Below, piece by piece: positions 40,954-49,849 of a stretch of DNA of 64,000 bases. The position numbers and the translations under genes are program-made. The number at the start of each line of letters is the position of its first letter. Positions within the stretch are counted from its first letter, which is position 1. Source of the DNA: Pseudomonas turukhanskensis (lineage in GTDB: Bacteria; Pseudomonadota; Gammaproteobacteria; Pseudomonadales; Pseudomonadaceae); the NCBI RefSeq assembly GCF_027922365.1, contig NZ_BSFN01000016.1, forward strand, positions 1 through 64,000. Direction: 5' to 3'. The notes below the pieces were generated by a model. It was not told the origin of the DNA and searched no databases. It was given only the letters and a program-made list of their open reading frames with translations.

Positions 40954-42035
40954 ACCGCGCCCCCCGGGAAGGCTTGCATGCCGTGAGGTGGGAAAGTTAA
41001 CCAGACCCGCTCGGCGTCAAGCGGAGCAGCACCGAGGTCGGCGCTGATGTCGGCCACCAATGGCTGGCCTTGCAACTGCTCCAGCTCCACCGTCAACCGA
41101 TACCGGTTGCCCATAAACAGCTTGTGTTTGACCTGCGCCGCCACACTGTTTGAGGCCTGCGCCTGGTTGTCGATGCGCAGCACTTCCGGCCGGCAAAACA
41201 GGCGCCCCGGGCCGCCAGCCACGGCTTTATCCAACTGCAAAGACAACGGCCCCAGGTGCACGCGACCGTCGCTCACGCTTTGGTAGTCCAGCCAGTTGGC
41301 GTGGCCTACAAAGTTGGCCACAAAGGGCGTGGCCGGGTAGCGGTAAATGTTCTCCGGTGTATCGAACTGCTCGATGCGGCCCTGGTTCATCACGGCGATA
41401 CGGTCGGCCATCACCATGGCCTCGTCCTGATCGTGGGTGACCATCACGGTGGTGATGCCAAGCTGCTGCTGCAACGAGCGCAGCTCCTGGCGCAGGTGCT
41501 CGCGCACCTTGGCATCCAGCGCGGACATGGGCTCATCCAGAAGCAGCAGCGAGGGCGAGGGCGCCAGGGCTCGGGCCAAACCGACCCGCTGCTGCTGGCC
41601 GCCAGACAATTGCCCCGGGTACTTGGTTGCGCTGGCCGTAAGCCCCACCAGCTCCAGCATCTGCGCCACTCGCTCGCGAATCTGCGAGCGCAGCAAATTG
41701 CGCGTGCTCAGGCCGTAGCCAATGTTTTGTTCAATGGTGAGGTTGGGGAAGAGGGCGTAAGACTGAAACAGAATGCCGTAATCGCGCTCCTGCGGGTGGG
41801 CCCGGGAAATGTCCCTGGGGCCGATCAACAACCGTCCGGCGTCCTGTCTTTCCAGGCCGGCGATAATGCGCAGCAGCGTGGTTTTGCCGCACCCCGACGG
41901 GCCTAGCAAACAGACCAGCTCGCCAGCGGCAACCTCAAGGGAAACATCGCTGAGTACGCTCAGGTTGCCGAAGGATTTACCAATGCCCTGTACCGAAAGC
42001 GGCATGGTTGAAATATGACCAGGGATAGAAGCCAT
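40950..42035 (-). CDS. Putative 2-AEP ABC transporter ATP-binding protein
   Basis: A 361-residue importer ATPase: Walker A GPSGCGKTT, signature LSGGQQQRVGLARAL, Walker B LLLLDEPMSALD, H-loop VTHDQDEAM and a C-terminal TOBE-like domain (about 280-361, with VWLTFPPHGMQAFPGG). These are the features of PotA/PhnT2-type importer subunits. It is first in the operon, followed with 4-bp overlap by the permease. AGGAAC lies 6 bp before the ATG. Confidence 0.95.
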   Translation of the reverse strand: MASIPGHISTMPLSVQGIGKSFGNLSVLSDVSLEVAAGELVCLLGPSGCGKTTLLRIIAGLERQDAGRLLIGPRDISRAHPQERDYGILFQSYALFPNLTIEQNIGYGLSTRNLLRSQIRERVAQMLELVGLTASATKYPGQLSGGQQQRVGLARALAPSPSLLLLDEPMSALDAKVREHLRQELRSLQQQLGITTVMVTHDQDEAMVMADRIAVMNQGRIEQFDTPENIYRYPATPFVANFVGHANWLDYQSVSDGRVHLGPLSLQLDKAVAGGPGRLFCRPEVLRIDNQAQASNSVAAQVKHKLFMGNRYRLTVELEQLQGQPLVADISADLGAAPLDAERVWLTFPPHGMQAFPGGAV

Positions 42036-42542
42036 GAAGTGTTCCTATGCAATGCCAGCCGCCAACAACAAAAGACGGCACGTGGTAAACGACCAATAAC
42101 TAACAAGTTGCGGGGCAGATAGGTTCTCAGCGAGCGCGGGCACTCTTACGGTGCGGTGTGCGGTCTCTCGCTGGGTTTTGATGTATCACGCAGAAAATTC
42201 AGCGGCAAAGCGAAAACCGGAAAAAAACCGAGAAAACGCCCTGAAAGGACGCCGAAAGTTCCGCGGTAATCGCCGTATTAGATATACAAAACAATCACTT
42301 AGTGGCGCGAACGCACCTACCGCGCTGGCGGGCGCCGCTGCGCAAAATTGGCTATATGTTCATAGTTTTTTGTTTGCTCATGGGTAAAAACACAGGTTTT
42401 GAGCAGGGTCGGCTGCAGGATGGGCAAGGCAACAAAGCGGCGGCTATTTATAAGTCTGGCTGATGTTGGGGTTGCCAATAACCGATTGGATTGATGGGCG
42501 CAGGCTTGGCATGCTGGCCACCTTCTTTTAGTGAGCCCGCCC
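42036..42542. other. 507-bp divergent regulatory gap at the 2-AEP locus
   Basis: No supported gene. It separates the start of the importer operon from the EamA gene and holds both divergent promoters. AT-rich stretches near 42225-42310 and 42355-42390 are the likely promoter regions. No PhoB-box pair (CTGTCAT repeats) or sigma-54 promoter was recognised, which fits LysR rather than phosphate-starvation control. Confidence 0.5.
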
Positions 42543-43379
42543 ATGTCCGCTGCCAACCTGGCCACCTTGCTCGTATTGATTTCGGCGTTTATGCACGCCA
42601 GTTGGAACGCGGTAGTGAAGTCCAGCAGCGATCGGTTGGCGTCCATGGCCATGGTCGACACCGTAGCCTTTTGTGTGGCGCTGGTGCTGCTGCCTTTCGT
42701 TTCGCCCCCCTCGCCAGAGGTGTGGGGCGTGATCGCGCTCTCCACGCTGGTCAATCTGTTCTATCGCTACTTTCTTATTCGCGCTTACCAGTTCGGCGAT
42801 TTCGGTCAGGTTTACCCGCTAGTGCGCGGCCTGCCGCCTTTATTGGTGGTGGTGTTTGCCGCGCTATGGCTGGGTGAGACATTACCGCTGCTGGGGCTCG
42901 TCGGCGTGGGGGTGTTGTCGCTCGGCGTACTGAGCCTGCTGCACTTCAACCAGCATTGGAAAGCACCGCGCAACGCACTGGCGGCGGGAATATGCGTGGC
43001 GCTGTACACGGTCATTGATGCCCATGGCGTGCGCAATTCGGCGGGCGTGTTGCAGTACCTGGTTTATTTCACGCTGGTACTGAGTGTGCCCATTCCGCTG
43101 TTCGCTGCCTGGCAACGTGGCCCCGAGCTGACCCGGCACGTACGTGAGCATTGGCGTTTGTCAGTGTTCGGTGGCCTGACCTATTGCGCCGCGTATGGGT
43201 TGGTGCTGTGGGCGATGACCCTGGACCACGTGGCGAAAATTGCCGCGCTGCGCGAGAGCAGCGTCATCATCGGGGCGGTGATTGCCACACTGCTGTTCAA
43301 AGAACCCTTCGGGCGGCGCCGCCTGATTGCGGCGGTAACCGTCACCCTGGGTATTGTGCTGATCAAGTGGGCGGCTTAG
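42543..43379 (+). CDS. EamA/DMT-family membrane protein associated with phosphonate use
   Basis: A 278-residue protein with about ten membrane helices in two EamA halves (LVLISAFMHASWNAVVKSS at the start, RESSVIIGAVIATLLFKEP in the second half). DMT-family proteins export or import small metabolites. A particular DUF6/EamA branch is known to co-occur with 2-AEP genes as a phosphonate-utilisation-associated membrane protein, and position here fits that. ATG 42543 is preferred over a GTG 12 bp upstream. It overlaps the stop of the convergent LysR gene by 4 bp. Substrate unknown. Confidence 0.85.
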   Translation: MSAANLATLLVLISAFMHASWNAVVKSSSDRLASMAMVDTVAFCVALVLLPFVSPPSPEVWGVIALSTLVNLFYRYFLIRAYQFGDFGQVYPLVRGLPPLLVVVFAALWLGETLPLLGLVGVGVLSLGVLSLLHFNQHWKAPRNALAAGICVALYTVIDAHGVRNSAGVLQYLVYFTLVLSVPIPLFAAWQRGPELTRHVREHWRLSVFGGLTYCAAYGLVLWAMTLDHVAKIAALRESSVIIGAVIATLLFKEPFGRRRLIAAVTVTLGIVLIKWAA

Positions 43380-44233
43380 CCGAAACGGCGCTGCGCCACC
43401 TGCACAAACTCACTGATCAACCGGGCACCGCGACGCTCTTTCAGGCAGTACAAAAACTCATCCAGGAGCGTTGCCTGGTGAATCGTCACAATCCGCAGCT
43501 CCTGGCTGTCAGGCACCTCATGGCGGGCAATGATACTCACGCCAATATTGCGCAGTACCGCCTCGCGGATGGCTTCGCGGCTGCCGATCTCAATGATGTT
43601 TTCCAGCTTCAGTTGCGCGCGCACCAGCATGTCTTCCGTCAGTTGCCGGGTGTGGGAGCCGTGCTCACGCATCAACACGCAATGGCCCTCAAGCGCGCTC
43701 AGCTGGATGCGGCTCTGGTTCGCCAACGGATGGCTACGATGCACCACCAACACCAGTGGGTCTTGGCCCAACGGCAAGCAGAAAAGCCGTGAGTCGGTAA
43801 GGCGTTGGGAGGACGTCACCACGTCCACGCGGTATTCATCCAGGGCTTCGATCATCTGCTGCGAATTACCCAACTCCAGACTGACCTGACCGCCGTGCTG
43901 TTCGCGGAAGGCCTTTACCAAGTCGAGGATGTAATACGGCGCCGTGGCACCGATACGCAGCTTGCCGGCATTGCCGCTGGCGTTATTCAGAAAAAACTCG
44001 ATGTTCAAGCTGTGCGACAGCATGGGCTTGATCAGCGGCAACAAGCGCGTGCCGGTTTCACTCAAGGTCAGGCGCCTGCCACCGCGATAAAACAGCTCCA
44101 CCGCAAATTGGCTTTCCAATTGGCGGATCTGATTGGTCACGGTCGGTTGGCTCAACCCCAGTTTTTTGGCTGCCAGGGTAACGCTGCCCAATTGGGCAAC
44201 CATGTAGAACGCTTTGAGCTCTGACTCCAGCAT
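43376..44233 (-). CDS. LysR-family regulator, 2-AEP locus
   Basis: A 285-residue LysR protein: MLESELKAFYMVAQLGSVTL, HTH LAAKKLGLSQPTVTNQIRQL, then an effector domain including LRIGATAPYYILDLVKAF. These features fit the LysR class associated with aminoethylphosphonate catabolism. The ATG at 44231-44233 is chosen because it starts the HTH; upstream in-frame starts have no conserved sequence. It is tail-to-tail with the EamA gene. The locus thus has two LysR genes, this one and that at 37271, and which of them controls the importer is unclear. Confidence 0.9.
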   Translation of the reverse strand: MLESELKAFYMVAQLGSVTLAAKKLGLSQPTVTNQIRQLESQFAVELFYRGGRRLTLSETGTRLLPLIKPMLSHSLNIEFFLNNASGNAGKLRIGATAPYYILDLVKAFREQHGGQVSLELGNSQQMIEALDEYRVDVVTSSQRLTDSRLFCLPLGQDPLVLVVHRSHPLANQSRIQLSALEGHCVLMREHGSHTRQLTEDMLVRAQLKLENIIEIGSREAIREAVLRNIGVSIIARHEVPDSQELRIVTIHQATLLDEFLYCLKERRGARLISEFVQVAQRRFG

Positions 44234-44684
44234 TGTGTGTTCTCTGACCTTGGGGAAGCCCGACGTCACAGGGCGGACGTCGGCAGATGCCAGGCATGTT
44301 AAATCGTCTACCAATATCGCGCAGCAAGCGCCCATCGCACGTTGGCAGCAGATTCTCCCGTGACAATCCACTGTATCCCTGGCCTGCGCTAAGGTTTAAC
44401 TAGCTTTGCAGTCAGTGATTCCGAGGGGGCCGAGACCGTCGAGCAGCTTGAGTACTTGCAAGCCCGCCAGGTTCGCTACGCTCAAGGTTGACTGTTTGCC
44501 AAGGCGCTGCCGATCGACGGGTACCGGCAGTATTGTCAGCAGGAAGGCGCAGGCCTGCTGCTGGCGCCGCCTGTAACGACGGGCCTCTAGTATTTTGTAT
44601 CACTGGGGTGGTGGACGATTGGCTACCCGTTTTTTTCATCGGGTCGCTTGCGATCCGCAACCGAATCAAGGACGGCTTTAGCGC
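44234..44684. other. 451-bp gap between the 2-AEP locus and the secretion operon
   Basis: Apart from the EAL fragment (44408-44590) it holds only the upstream region of the LysR gene on the left and the probable promoter of the secretion operon at about 44595-44680 on the right. No other gene is supported. Confidence 0.6.
44408..44590 (+). pseudogene. Remnant of an EAL-domain c-di-GMP phosphodiesterase
   Basis: In one frame this stretch encodes SEGAETVEQLEYLQARQ, VRYAQG, an in-frame TGA (44489-44491), then LFAKALPIDGYRQYCQQEG up to a TAG at 44588-44590. This is the C-terminal end of an EAL domain (consensus AEGVET..QLEYL...G...QGYLFSKPLP); the stop replaces the aromatic residue of QG(Y/W)LF. 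The upstream four-fifths of the domain and all catalytic residues are missing, so it is dead. It lies directly before the type I secretion operon. Confidence 0.75.
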
Positions 44685-46295
44685 ATGGTAAATGATGCAG
44701 TGCGTGGGCAGCGCTCGGGGTTGGGGCGGCTGGATGTTGTAGCGGTTTCGCTGGTTATTCATGTGCTGGCATTGGCGTTGCCTCTGGCTCTATTACAGAT
44801 ATACGACCGCATTCTGCCAAGCCAGTCCTTCGGTACGGCGGTGGTGCTGGTGGCGGGCGTGGGCGCGGCCATTGTGCTGGAGGCCATGCTTCGTTACGGA
44901 CGCACAGCGCTGTTCGCTCACGTGGCCGCGCGCTATGAAAGTGAGACAACGGTGCGCATCTTCGACCGTCTGCTAAAGGCCGATATCGATGCGGTGGAGC
45001 GCCTGGGCACGGCCTCGATCATCGATGGGGTTCGCTCCGTGGCCCAGGTTCGGGACATCTGGTCGGGAAGTGCCGCAGCAGCGTTCTACGAGGTGCCCTT
45101 CGTGGTGGTTTACATCGGCCTTATCGCCTACATAGGTGGCTGGCTGGCGCTGATCCCGACGACCCTGTTCTTTGTCGCGTTGGCGCTGACATTGCTGGTT
45201 AAAGGTAAAACCGAGGCGGCCCTCCAGCGCGTCGAGGGTGTGGACCGCAAGCGTCGGGATCTTATGTGGGCAGCCTTTGCCGGGGTGGTTGAAGTCAAGT
45301 CCAGAGGTGCGGAGCCTGCAGTCAGCGGGGTCTACAACATCATCAATGGGCAGTACATGGATGCCGCCGCACGATTGGAGGCGCTCGGTGCCTGGGTGAG
45401 AGAGAACGCCGCATTACTGGGTCAGTTGTCGACGGTGCTGATCGTGATTTTTGGTGCCATCAGCGTGATTGAGGGCCAGCTCACCACCGGCGCGCTTTCG
45501 GCGTGCACCCTGCTGGCCGGTCGCTCCATTGGCCCTGCCATGCTTGGCCTGGGTTACCTCACCCGCCTGTCTCAAGCACGTAACGCACAGGCCAAAATCG
45601 ATGAGTTGCTCGACCTGCCGATTGGCAAGGGCGCTAGCGCGGACACCAGTGCGGTGATCACCGATGGGGCTTTCACGCTGAAGGGCGCTGATGGCCAGGG
45701 GGAAATTCTCAACGTAGCTGCCGGCGACCGCGTGCACGTCAGCAGTGCCGACGCCACGTACACCTCCAAATTGCTCGCCATGATCGCCGGCACCTGCCCC
45801 GAAGAGGGCGTGCAGGTGGCAATCGATGGCCATCCGCTAACGTCTTTTTCGCCGGCGGCGCTGCGCCAGGGCGTGAGCCTGGTGCCGCGTCATCCTGCGT
45901 TATTGCCAGGAACGGTGCTGAACAACCTGACCCTGTTCGATTCACGCTACAACCAACTGGCCCGCGATTACGCCGAGGCCTTGGGGCTGCTGCCCTTCCT
46001 TGCACGTTTTCACCATGGCGTGCTCACCGAAATAGGTGGGTTGGGGACTGAACAATTCGATGAGGGCGTCTATCAGCGTATTGCGCTGATCCGAGCTCTG
46101 GTCCGCCAGCCACGCGTGCTACTGCTCGATTACGCCGGCACCGGCCTTGACCTGGACGGGCAGAAGCGGCTGGTGGACTTGCTCCACAGCCTGGGCCGGC
46201 GAACCACCGTGCTGATCGCCAGTAACAAGCCGACGCTGATAGCAAGCTGCGACCGCAGCGTAAACCTGGATAGGGGGACTGCGCGTGTCCGCTGA
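44685..46295 (+). CDS. Degenerate ABC half-transporter of a type I secretion system
   Basis: A 536-residue ABC protein: five to six membrane helices (about 15-300) and a C-terminal nucleotide-binding domain (about 320-536). The ATPase motifs are ruined: the Walker A position reads VAAGDRVHVSSADATYTSKL instead of GxxGxGKS/T; the signature region is TEQFDEGVYQRIALIRAL; Walker B is VLLLDYAGTGLD with Tyr for the catalytic Glu; and the H-loop is ASN, not TH. It can hardly hydrolyse ATP itself and probably pairs with the next ABC protein, overlapping it by 11 bp. RtxB/RtxE of MARTX secretion is a precedent for two-ABC systems. Confidence 0.88.
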   Translation: MVNDAVRGQRSGLGRLDVVAVSLVIHVLALALPLALLQIYDRILPSQSFGTAVVLVAGVGAAIVLEAMLRYGRTALFAHVAARYESETTVRIFDRLLKADIDAVERLGTASIIDGVRSVAQVRDIWSGSAAAAFYEVPFVVVYIGLIAYIGGWLALIPTTLFFVALALTLLVKGKTEAALQRVEGVDRKRRDLMWAAFAGVVEVKSRGAEPAVSGVYNIINGQYMDAAARLEALGAWVRENAALLGQLSTVLIVIFGAISVIEGQLTTGALSACTLLAGRSIGPAMLGLGYLTRLSQARNAQAKIDELLDLPIGKGASADTSAVITDGAFTLKGADGQGEILNVAAGDRVHVSSADATYTSKLLAMIAGTCPEEGVQVAIDGHPLTSFSPAALRQGVSLVPRHPALLPGTVLNNLTLFDSRYNQLARDYAEALGLLPFLARFHHGVLTEIGGLGTEQFDEGVYQRIALIRALVRQPRVLLLDYAGTGLDLDGQKRLVDLLHSLGRRTTVLIASNKPTLIASCDRSVNLDRGTARVR

Positions 46296-48495
46296 ACGCT
46301 CATTGCAAGCCTTGCAACGCCTGCGCGACTACTGGAGCGAGGAACAACGTATGCAGCGCATCTCGGCGCTGCTGGGAGAGGAACGTCTACGCCAGTCGGA
46401 ATTGGCCCGCTGCGTGGCGCCGCTGTTGATCGCCCTCGACTGGTACGGCGCGCCGCGCACGCTTATCCCGAGTCTGCCTGCCGAAGGCGCTGGCTTCGAG
46501 ATCGGTGATTTGCGCACCTTGCTGGCCGATATCGGTTTTCGCTCCGACTACATTGCGCCAGTAGCCCAAGACGCGCTCCTGGACCAACTGCCGCTGGGCA
46601 CGCTGGCGCTGGCGGGCACGACTTGCCAGGTTTATCTGGGCCGCTTCGAGGAACAGCACTGGTGGCACAACGGCACTGAACTGCTCGCTGACTGGCGGCC
46701 GCCAGCCGATGCGCGTTATCTGCTCGTGCAGCACAACGCTGATTTCACCCCGATCGACGCGCCACACGCCGATTGGCTGCAACGCCTGCTCGGCAAGGCG
46801 CAGCGTGAGCTGGTCGGTCTGGGTGTGGTCAGTCTGGTCACCAATGTGCTGGCCTTGTCGGTCTCGCTCTTCACCATGACGGTTTACAACACCGTCATTC
46901 CAGGTGGCGCCATGAGTACCCTGACCACGCTCGGGCTTGGCGCAATCATTGCCGTTTTTGGCGGTTGGGGGCTGCGGTTGGGGCGGGCCATGGTGCTGGC
47001 CCGGCTCGGCGGTTGGGCCGGGGCGCAGATTGGTAGTGCCGCCTTTCGCAAAACGCTGGGTTTGCCGCTGGAGTACTCGGCACGCCTGAGCTTGAACAAC
47101 AGCATCAGCCGGATGCGCTCGATGGAAAGCGTGCGTCAGTATTTAAGCGGTGATGCCGGCGTGGCCCTGATCGACTACCCCTTTGTGTTGTTGTTCTTGC
47201 TCGTCATCGCACTGCTGGGCGGCTGGCTCGTGGTTGTGCCTGTAGTCGGGCTGCTGTTGTTTGGGTTTGCCGCATGGCTGGTGCAGCCCTATGTGCAGCG
47301 CAAGGCACGCAAGGCCGGCCGCGCCAACAACCGTCTGATCGAGGAGTACGCCAGCGGCATTCAGCGCCTGCGGGCCTTGCAGGGCATCAGTGGTAACCAC
47401 CACTGGCTGCGCCGCGTGCGCGACATCGCCGGCCAGGCAGCCTTGGCAAACCGCGAGCTGACGTTGGCCCATGCCCTGTTGCAAAGCGTCGGGCAAGCGC
47501 TGGGCATGTTGACGGTTCTGGCAACCATGGCTGCGGGTATTGCGTTGGTGCTGACGCAAGGCATGAGCGCAGGCGGTCTTATCGCCACCATGATGCTGAT
47601 CTGGCGCGTAACCACGCCGGCGCAGCAATTTTTCTCGCTCAGCCAGCGCATGCGCCAGATCCGTGACTCCCGTCTTGAGCTGGAGCGCCTGATGCAATCT
47701 ACCGGTGAGGTGCAAACGGCTGGCATCTATTCGCAACCGCAATCCATGGTCGCGCAGATTGCGGCCGACCGCGTTTTTTACCGCTATGCCCCCGATCAGG
47801 AAAGCGCGCTCAATGGTGTAGTGCTGGATGTACCGCCCGGTCAGCGGGTGGTCATCGTCGGTCCCAACGGCGCGGGCAAAAGCACACTTTTGCAATGCCT
47901 GGCCGGTGTGCGCACGCCGCAAAGCGGCCGCGTATTGTTGGCTGGGCGCGATATCCGCCAATTTGCCCCCTCCGATTACCGAAGCTGGGTCGGCTTTGTG
48001 CCGCAAGCCCTGCAAAACCTGCCGCTGCCGGTGGGTGACTTCGTGCGCCTGTCGCACCCCACGGCAAGTGATGCCCAAATAGCCGATTGTTTTGCCAAGG
48101 TGGCCGGTGCTGCGTGGTGGCAGTTACTGGGTTGCCAATCGGCCGGACAGGCCTTGGCCATGGAACTGGACACCTGGCGCGAAGACGCCCAAGCCCTGCG
48201 CGTGCGCTTTGTTGTCAGCCTGGTGGAAGCAACGCTGGATGCCCCGTCTTTGCTGCTGCTGGACGACCCGTTGCGCGACGCCGACCCGCTGCTTGACGGC
48301 CTGTTCAAACAGCTGCTGGACGCATTGCGCGGCACCACCACGGTGCTGATTGCCACGCACCGCGTGGACCTGATTGAAAGTGCCGATCTGATTGCGATCC
48401 TCGACCAGGGCAACCTGGTCCATTTCGGCGCGGTTGCACAAGAGCGCCATGTGCCCGCGCCGGCTCAAAATGCCAAGGAAATCACCCATGGATAA
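46285..48495 (+). CDS. Type I secretion ABC transporter with C39-like N-terminal domain
   Basis: A 736-residue ABC exporter. Residues about 1-155 resemble a peptidase-C39-like domain without a recognisable catalytic Cys-His pair (a CLD-type substrate-docking domain). Membrane helices follow (about 170-440), then the nucleotide-binding domain with intact Walker A (GPNGAGKSTLLQ, about 526). The Q-loop (GFVPQALQN) and H-loop (ATHRVDLIE) are present, but no LSGGQ signature is seen, and Walker B is LLLLDDPLRDADP with Asp for Glu. It should be the ATP-binding partner of the degenerate upstream ABC protein. HlyD-type gene overlaps its end by 8 bp. Confidence 0.9.
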   Translation: MSAERSLQALQRLRDYWSEEQRMQRISALLGEERLRQSELARCVAPLLIALDWYGAPRTLIPSLPAEGAGFEIGDLRTLLADIGFRSDYIAPVAQDALLDQLPLGTLALAGTTCQVYLGRFEEQHWWHNGTELLADWRPPADARYLLVQHNADFTPIDAPHADWLQRLLGKAQRELVGLGVVSLVTNVLALSVSLFTMTVYNTVIPGGAMSTLTTLGLGAIIAVFGGWGLRLGRAMVLARLGGWAGAQIGSAAFRKTLGLPLEYSARLSLNNSISRMRSMESVRQYLSGDAGVALIDYPFVLLFLLVIALLGGWLVVVPVVGLLLFGFAAWLVQPYVQRKARKAGRANNRLIEEYASGIQRLRALQGISGNHHWLRRVRDIAGQAALANRELTLAHALLQSVGQALGMLTVLATMAAGIALVLTQGMSAGGLIATMMLIWRVTTPAQQFFSLSQRMRQIRDSRLELERLMQSTGEVQTAGIYSQPQSMVAQIAADRVFYRYAPDQESALNGVVLDVPPGQRVVIVGPNGAGKSTLLQCLAGVRTPQSGRVLLAGRDIRQFAPSDYRSWVGFVPQALQNLPLPVGDFVRLSHPTASDAQIADCFAKVAGAAWWQLLGCQSAGQALAMELDTWREDAQALRVRFVVSLVEATLDAPSLLLLDDPLRDADPLLDGLFKQLLDALRGTTTVLIATHRVDLIESADLIAILDQGNLVHFGAVAQERHVPAPAQNAKEITHG

Positions 48496-49834
48496 AACGC
48501 CTTTCCCACCACAGATCCTCACGGTGACTGGCGCCGATCAACGGGCGGGGGCGACCATCGTCAACCTGTTGAACGATGGCCAAAGCTCCCGCCGTCTGCG
48601 TCATCTGCTGATGGCTATCGTCGGCCTGGTCGCTGTGTTTGTGCTCTGGTCGTTGGTGGCGCAAGTGGATGAACTGGCCAAAGCGCGCGGCGAGATTCAA
48701 CCGGTTTCGCGCATCCAGCTCCTGCAGTCCAAGGAGGGCGGCATTCTTTCCGAATTGCTGGTCAATACCGACGATCGTGTTGAAGCCGGGCAAGTGATTG
48801 CCCGTTTTGCCACCACTGACGTGGCCAAGGAACGCGCTCAGGCTGAAGTGCGTCGTGCCGGTCTGCAGATTGATCGGGAGCTGTGGGGGGCGATCATCGA
48901 GGCCCGGCAGCCCGATCTGGGCGCGTTCACCGGCCAGGCCGAGCTGGTGCAGGAAGCGCAAGATCGCTTTGCCGATGAAAAGCGGCTGAACGTCTCGCTA
49001 CTGAGCGCCAAGCGCAGTGCACTGGAAGAACACAAGGCCGCGTTGACCGGCGCGCAAAGTGAGTTGCCGACCTTGCAGCGTGAGCTGCACCTGGCCCGCG
49101 ATGTGGAGTCGCGTTACAACGAGGGCTTTCGGCGCCAGATCATCTCCTCGGTGCGTATGGCCGAGGCCCAGGAGCACACCGCCAACGTGGAGCGCACAGT
49201 GGCGCAGTTGCAGGCACGTATTGCCGAACTGCACAAGGCGGTGAGCACCGCCGAGTCGGAGCTGACCCAGGCCGAGGATGAAATCGTACAAAAGGCCAGT
49301 GCCATTCGCGCCGGGCTGCTGGAAAAAATCCGTGAGCTGGATGCCGAAGTCGCCGCGTTGGATGACCGTCAAGGGCGCACGGAAGTGGTGGCGCCGGTTG
49401 CCGGCTTTATCAAGCAATTGCCCGATACCCGGGTAGGCGCCGTAATTCCCCCTGGCGGCACGGTAGCCGAATTGGTGCCCAGCGAAGGCGGCGTGATGAT
49501 GGAAGTGCTGCTGTCACCGCGCGATATCGGTTTTGTGCGCGTGGGGCAGACGGCGCTGGTCAAGGTCGATGCATTCGACTTCAGCCGGTTTGGCTCGGTC
49601 AGTGGCACCGTCAGCACCATTTCGCCGTCGGCGTTTCGCCAGGAGCAGACCGGCGCCACCTATTACAAAGTGGTTGTGCAACTGGACAAGCCTTACGTGG
49701 GGTCGCAAAGCACCCGCCAGCTGATCCCGGGTATGACCGGCGAGGCCGACATCGTGACCGGCAGCAAGTCCGTGTTCCAGTACCTCGCCAAACCCGTATT
49801 TCTTGGTGCCGATACGGCGTTCCACGAACGCTAG
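48488..49834 (+). CDS. HlyD-family membrane fusion protein of type I secretion
   Basis: A 448-residue adaptor: a short cytoplasmic N-terminus, one membrane helix (about residues 38-60, LLMAIVGLVAVFVLWSLVAQ), a lipoyl-like half (ISRIQLLQSKEGG-type region, VEAGQVIARF), long coiled coils (about 110-310) and a C-terminal beta-barrel part (VVAPVAGFIKQLP, GMTGEADIVTGSKSVFQYLAKP). The motif order is that of HlyD/LapC. It bridges the ABC pair to a TolC-like outer-membrane channel, which is not encoded here. The ATG at 48488 lies inside the ABC gene end and upstream in-frame codons are rejected. Confidence 0.94.
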   Translation: MDKTPFPPQILTVTGADQRAGATIVNLLNDGQSSRRLRHLLMAIVGLVAVFVLWSLVAQVDELAKARGEIQPVSRIQLLQSKEGGILSELLVNTDDRVEAGQVIARFATTDVAKERAQAEVRRAGLQIDRELWGAIIEARQPDLGAFTGQAELVQEAQDRFADEKRLNVSLLSAKRSALEEHKAALTGAQSELPTLQRELHLARDVESRYNEGFRRQIISSVRMAEAQEHTANVERTVAQLQARIAELHKAVSTAESELTQAEDEIVQKASAIRAGLLEKIRELDAEVAALDDRQGRTEVVAPVAGFIKQLPDTRVGAVIPPGGTVAELVPSEGGVMMEVLLSPRDIGFVRVGQTALVKVDAFDFSRFGSVSGTVSTISPSAFRQEQTGATYYKVVVQLDKPYVGSQSTRQLIPGMTGEADIVTGSKSVFQYLAKPVFLGADTAFHER

Positions 49835-49849
49835 GCAGGAGAGGTTCGC

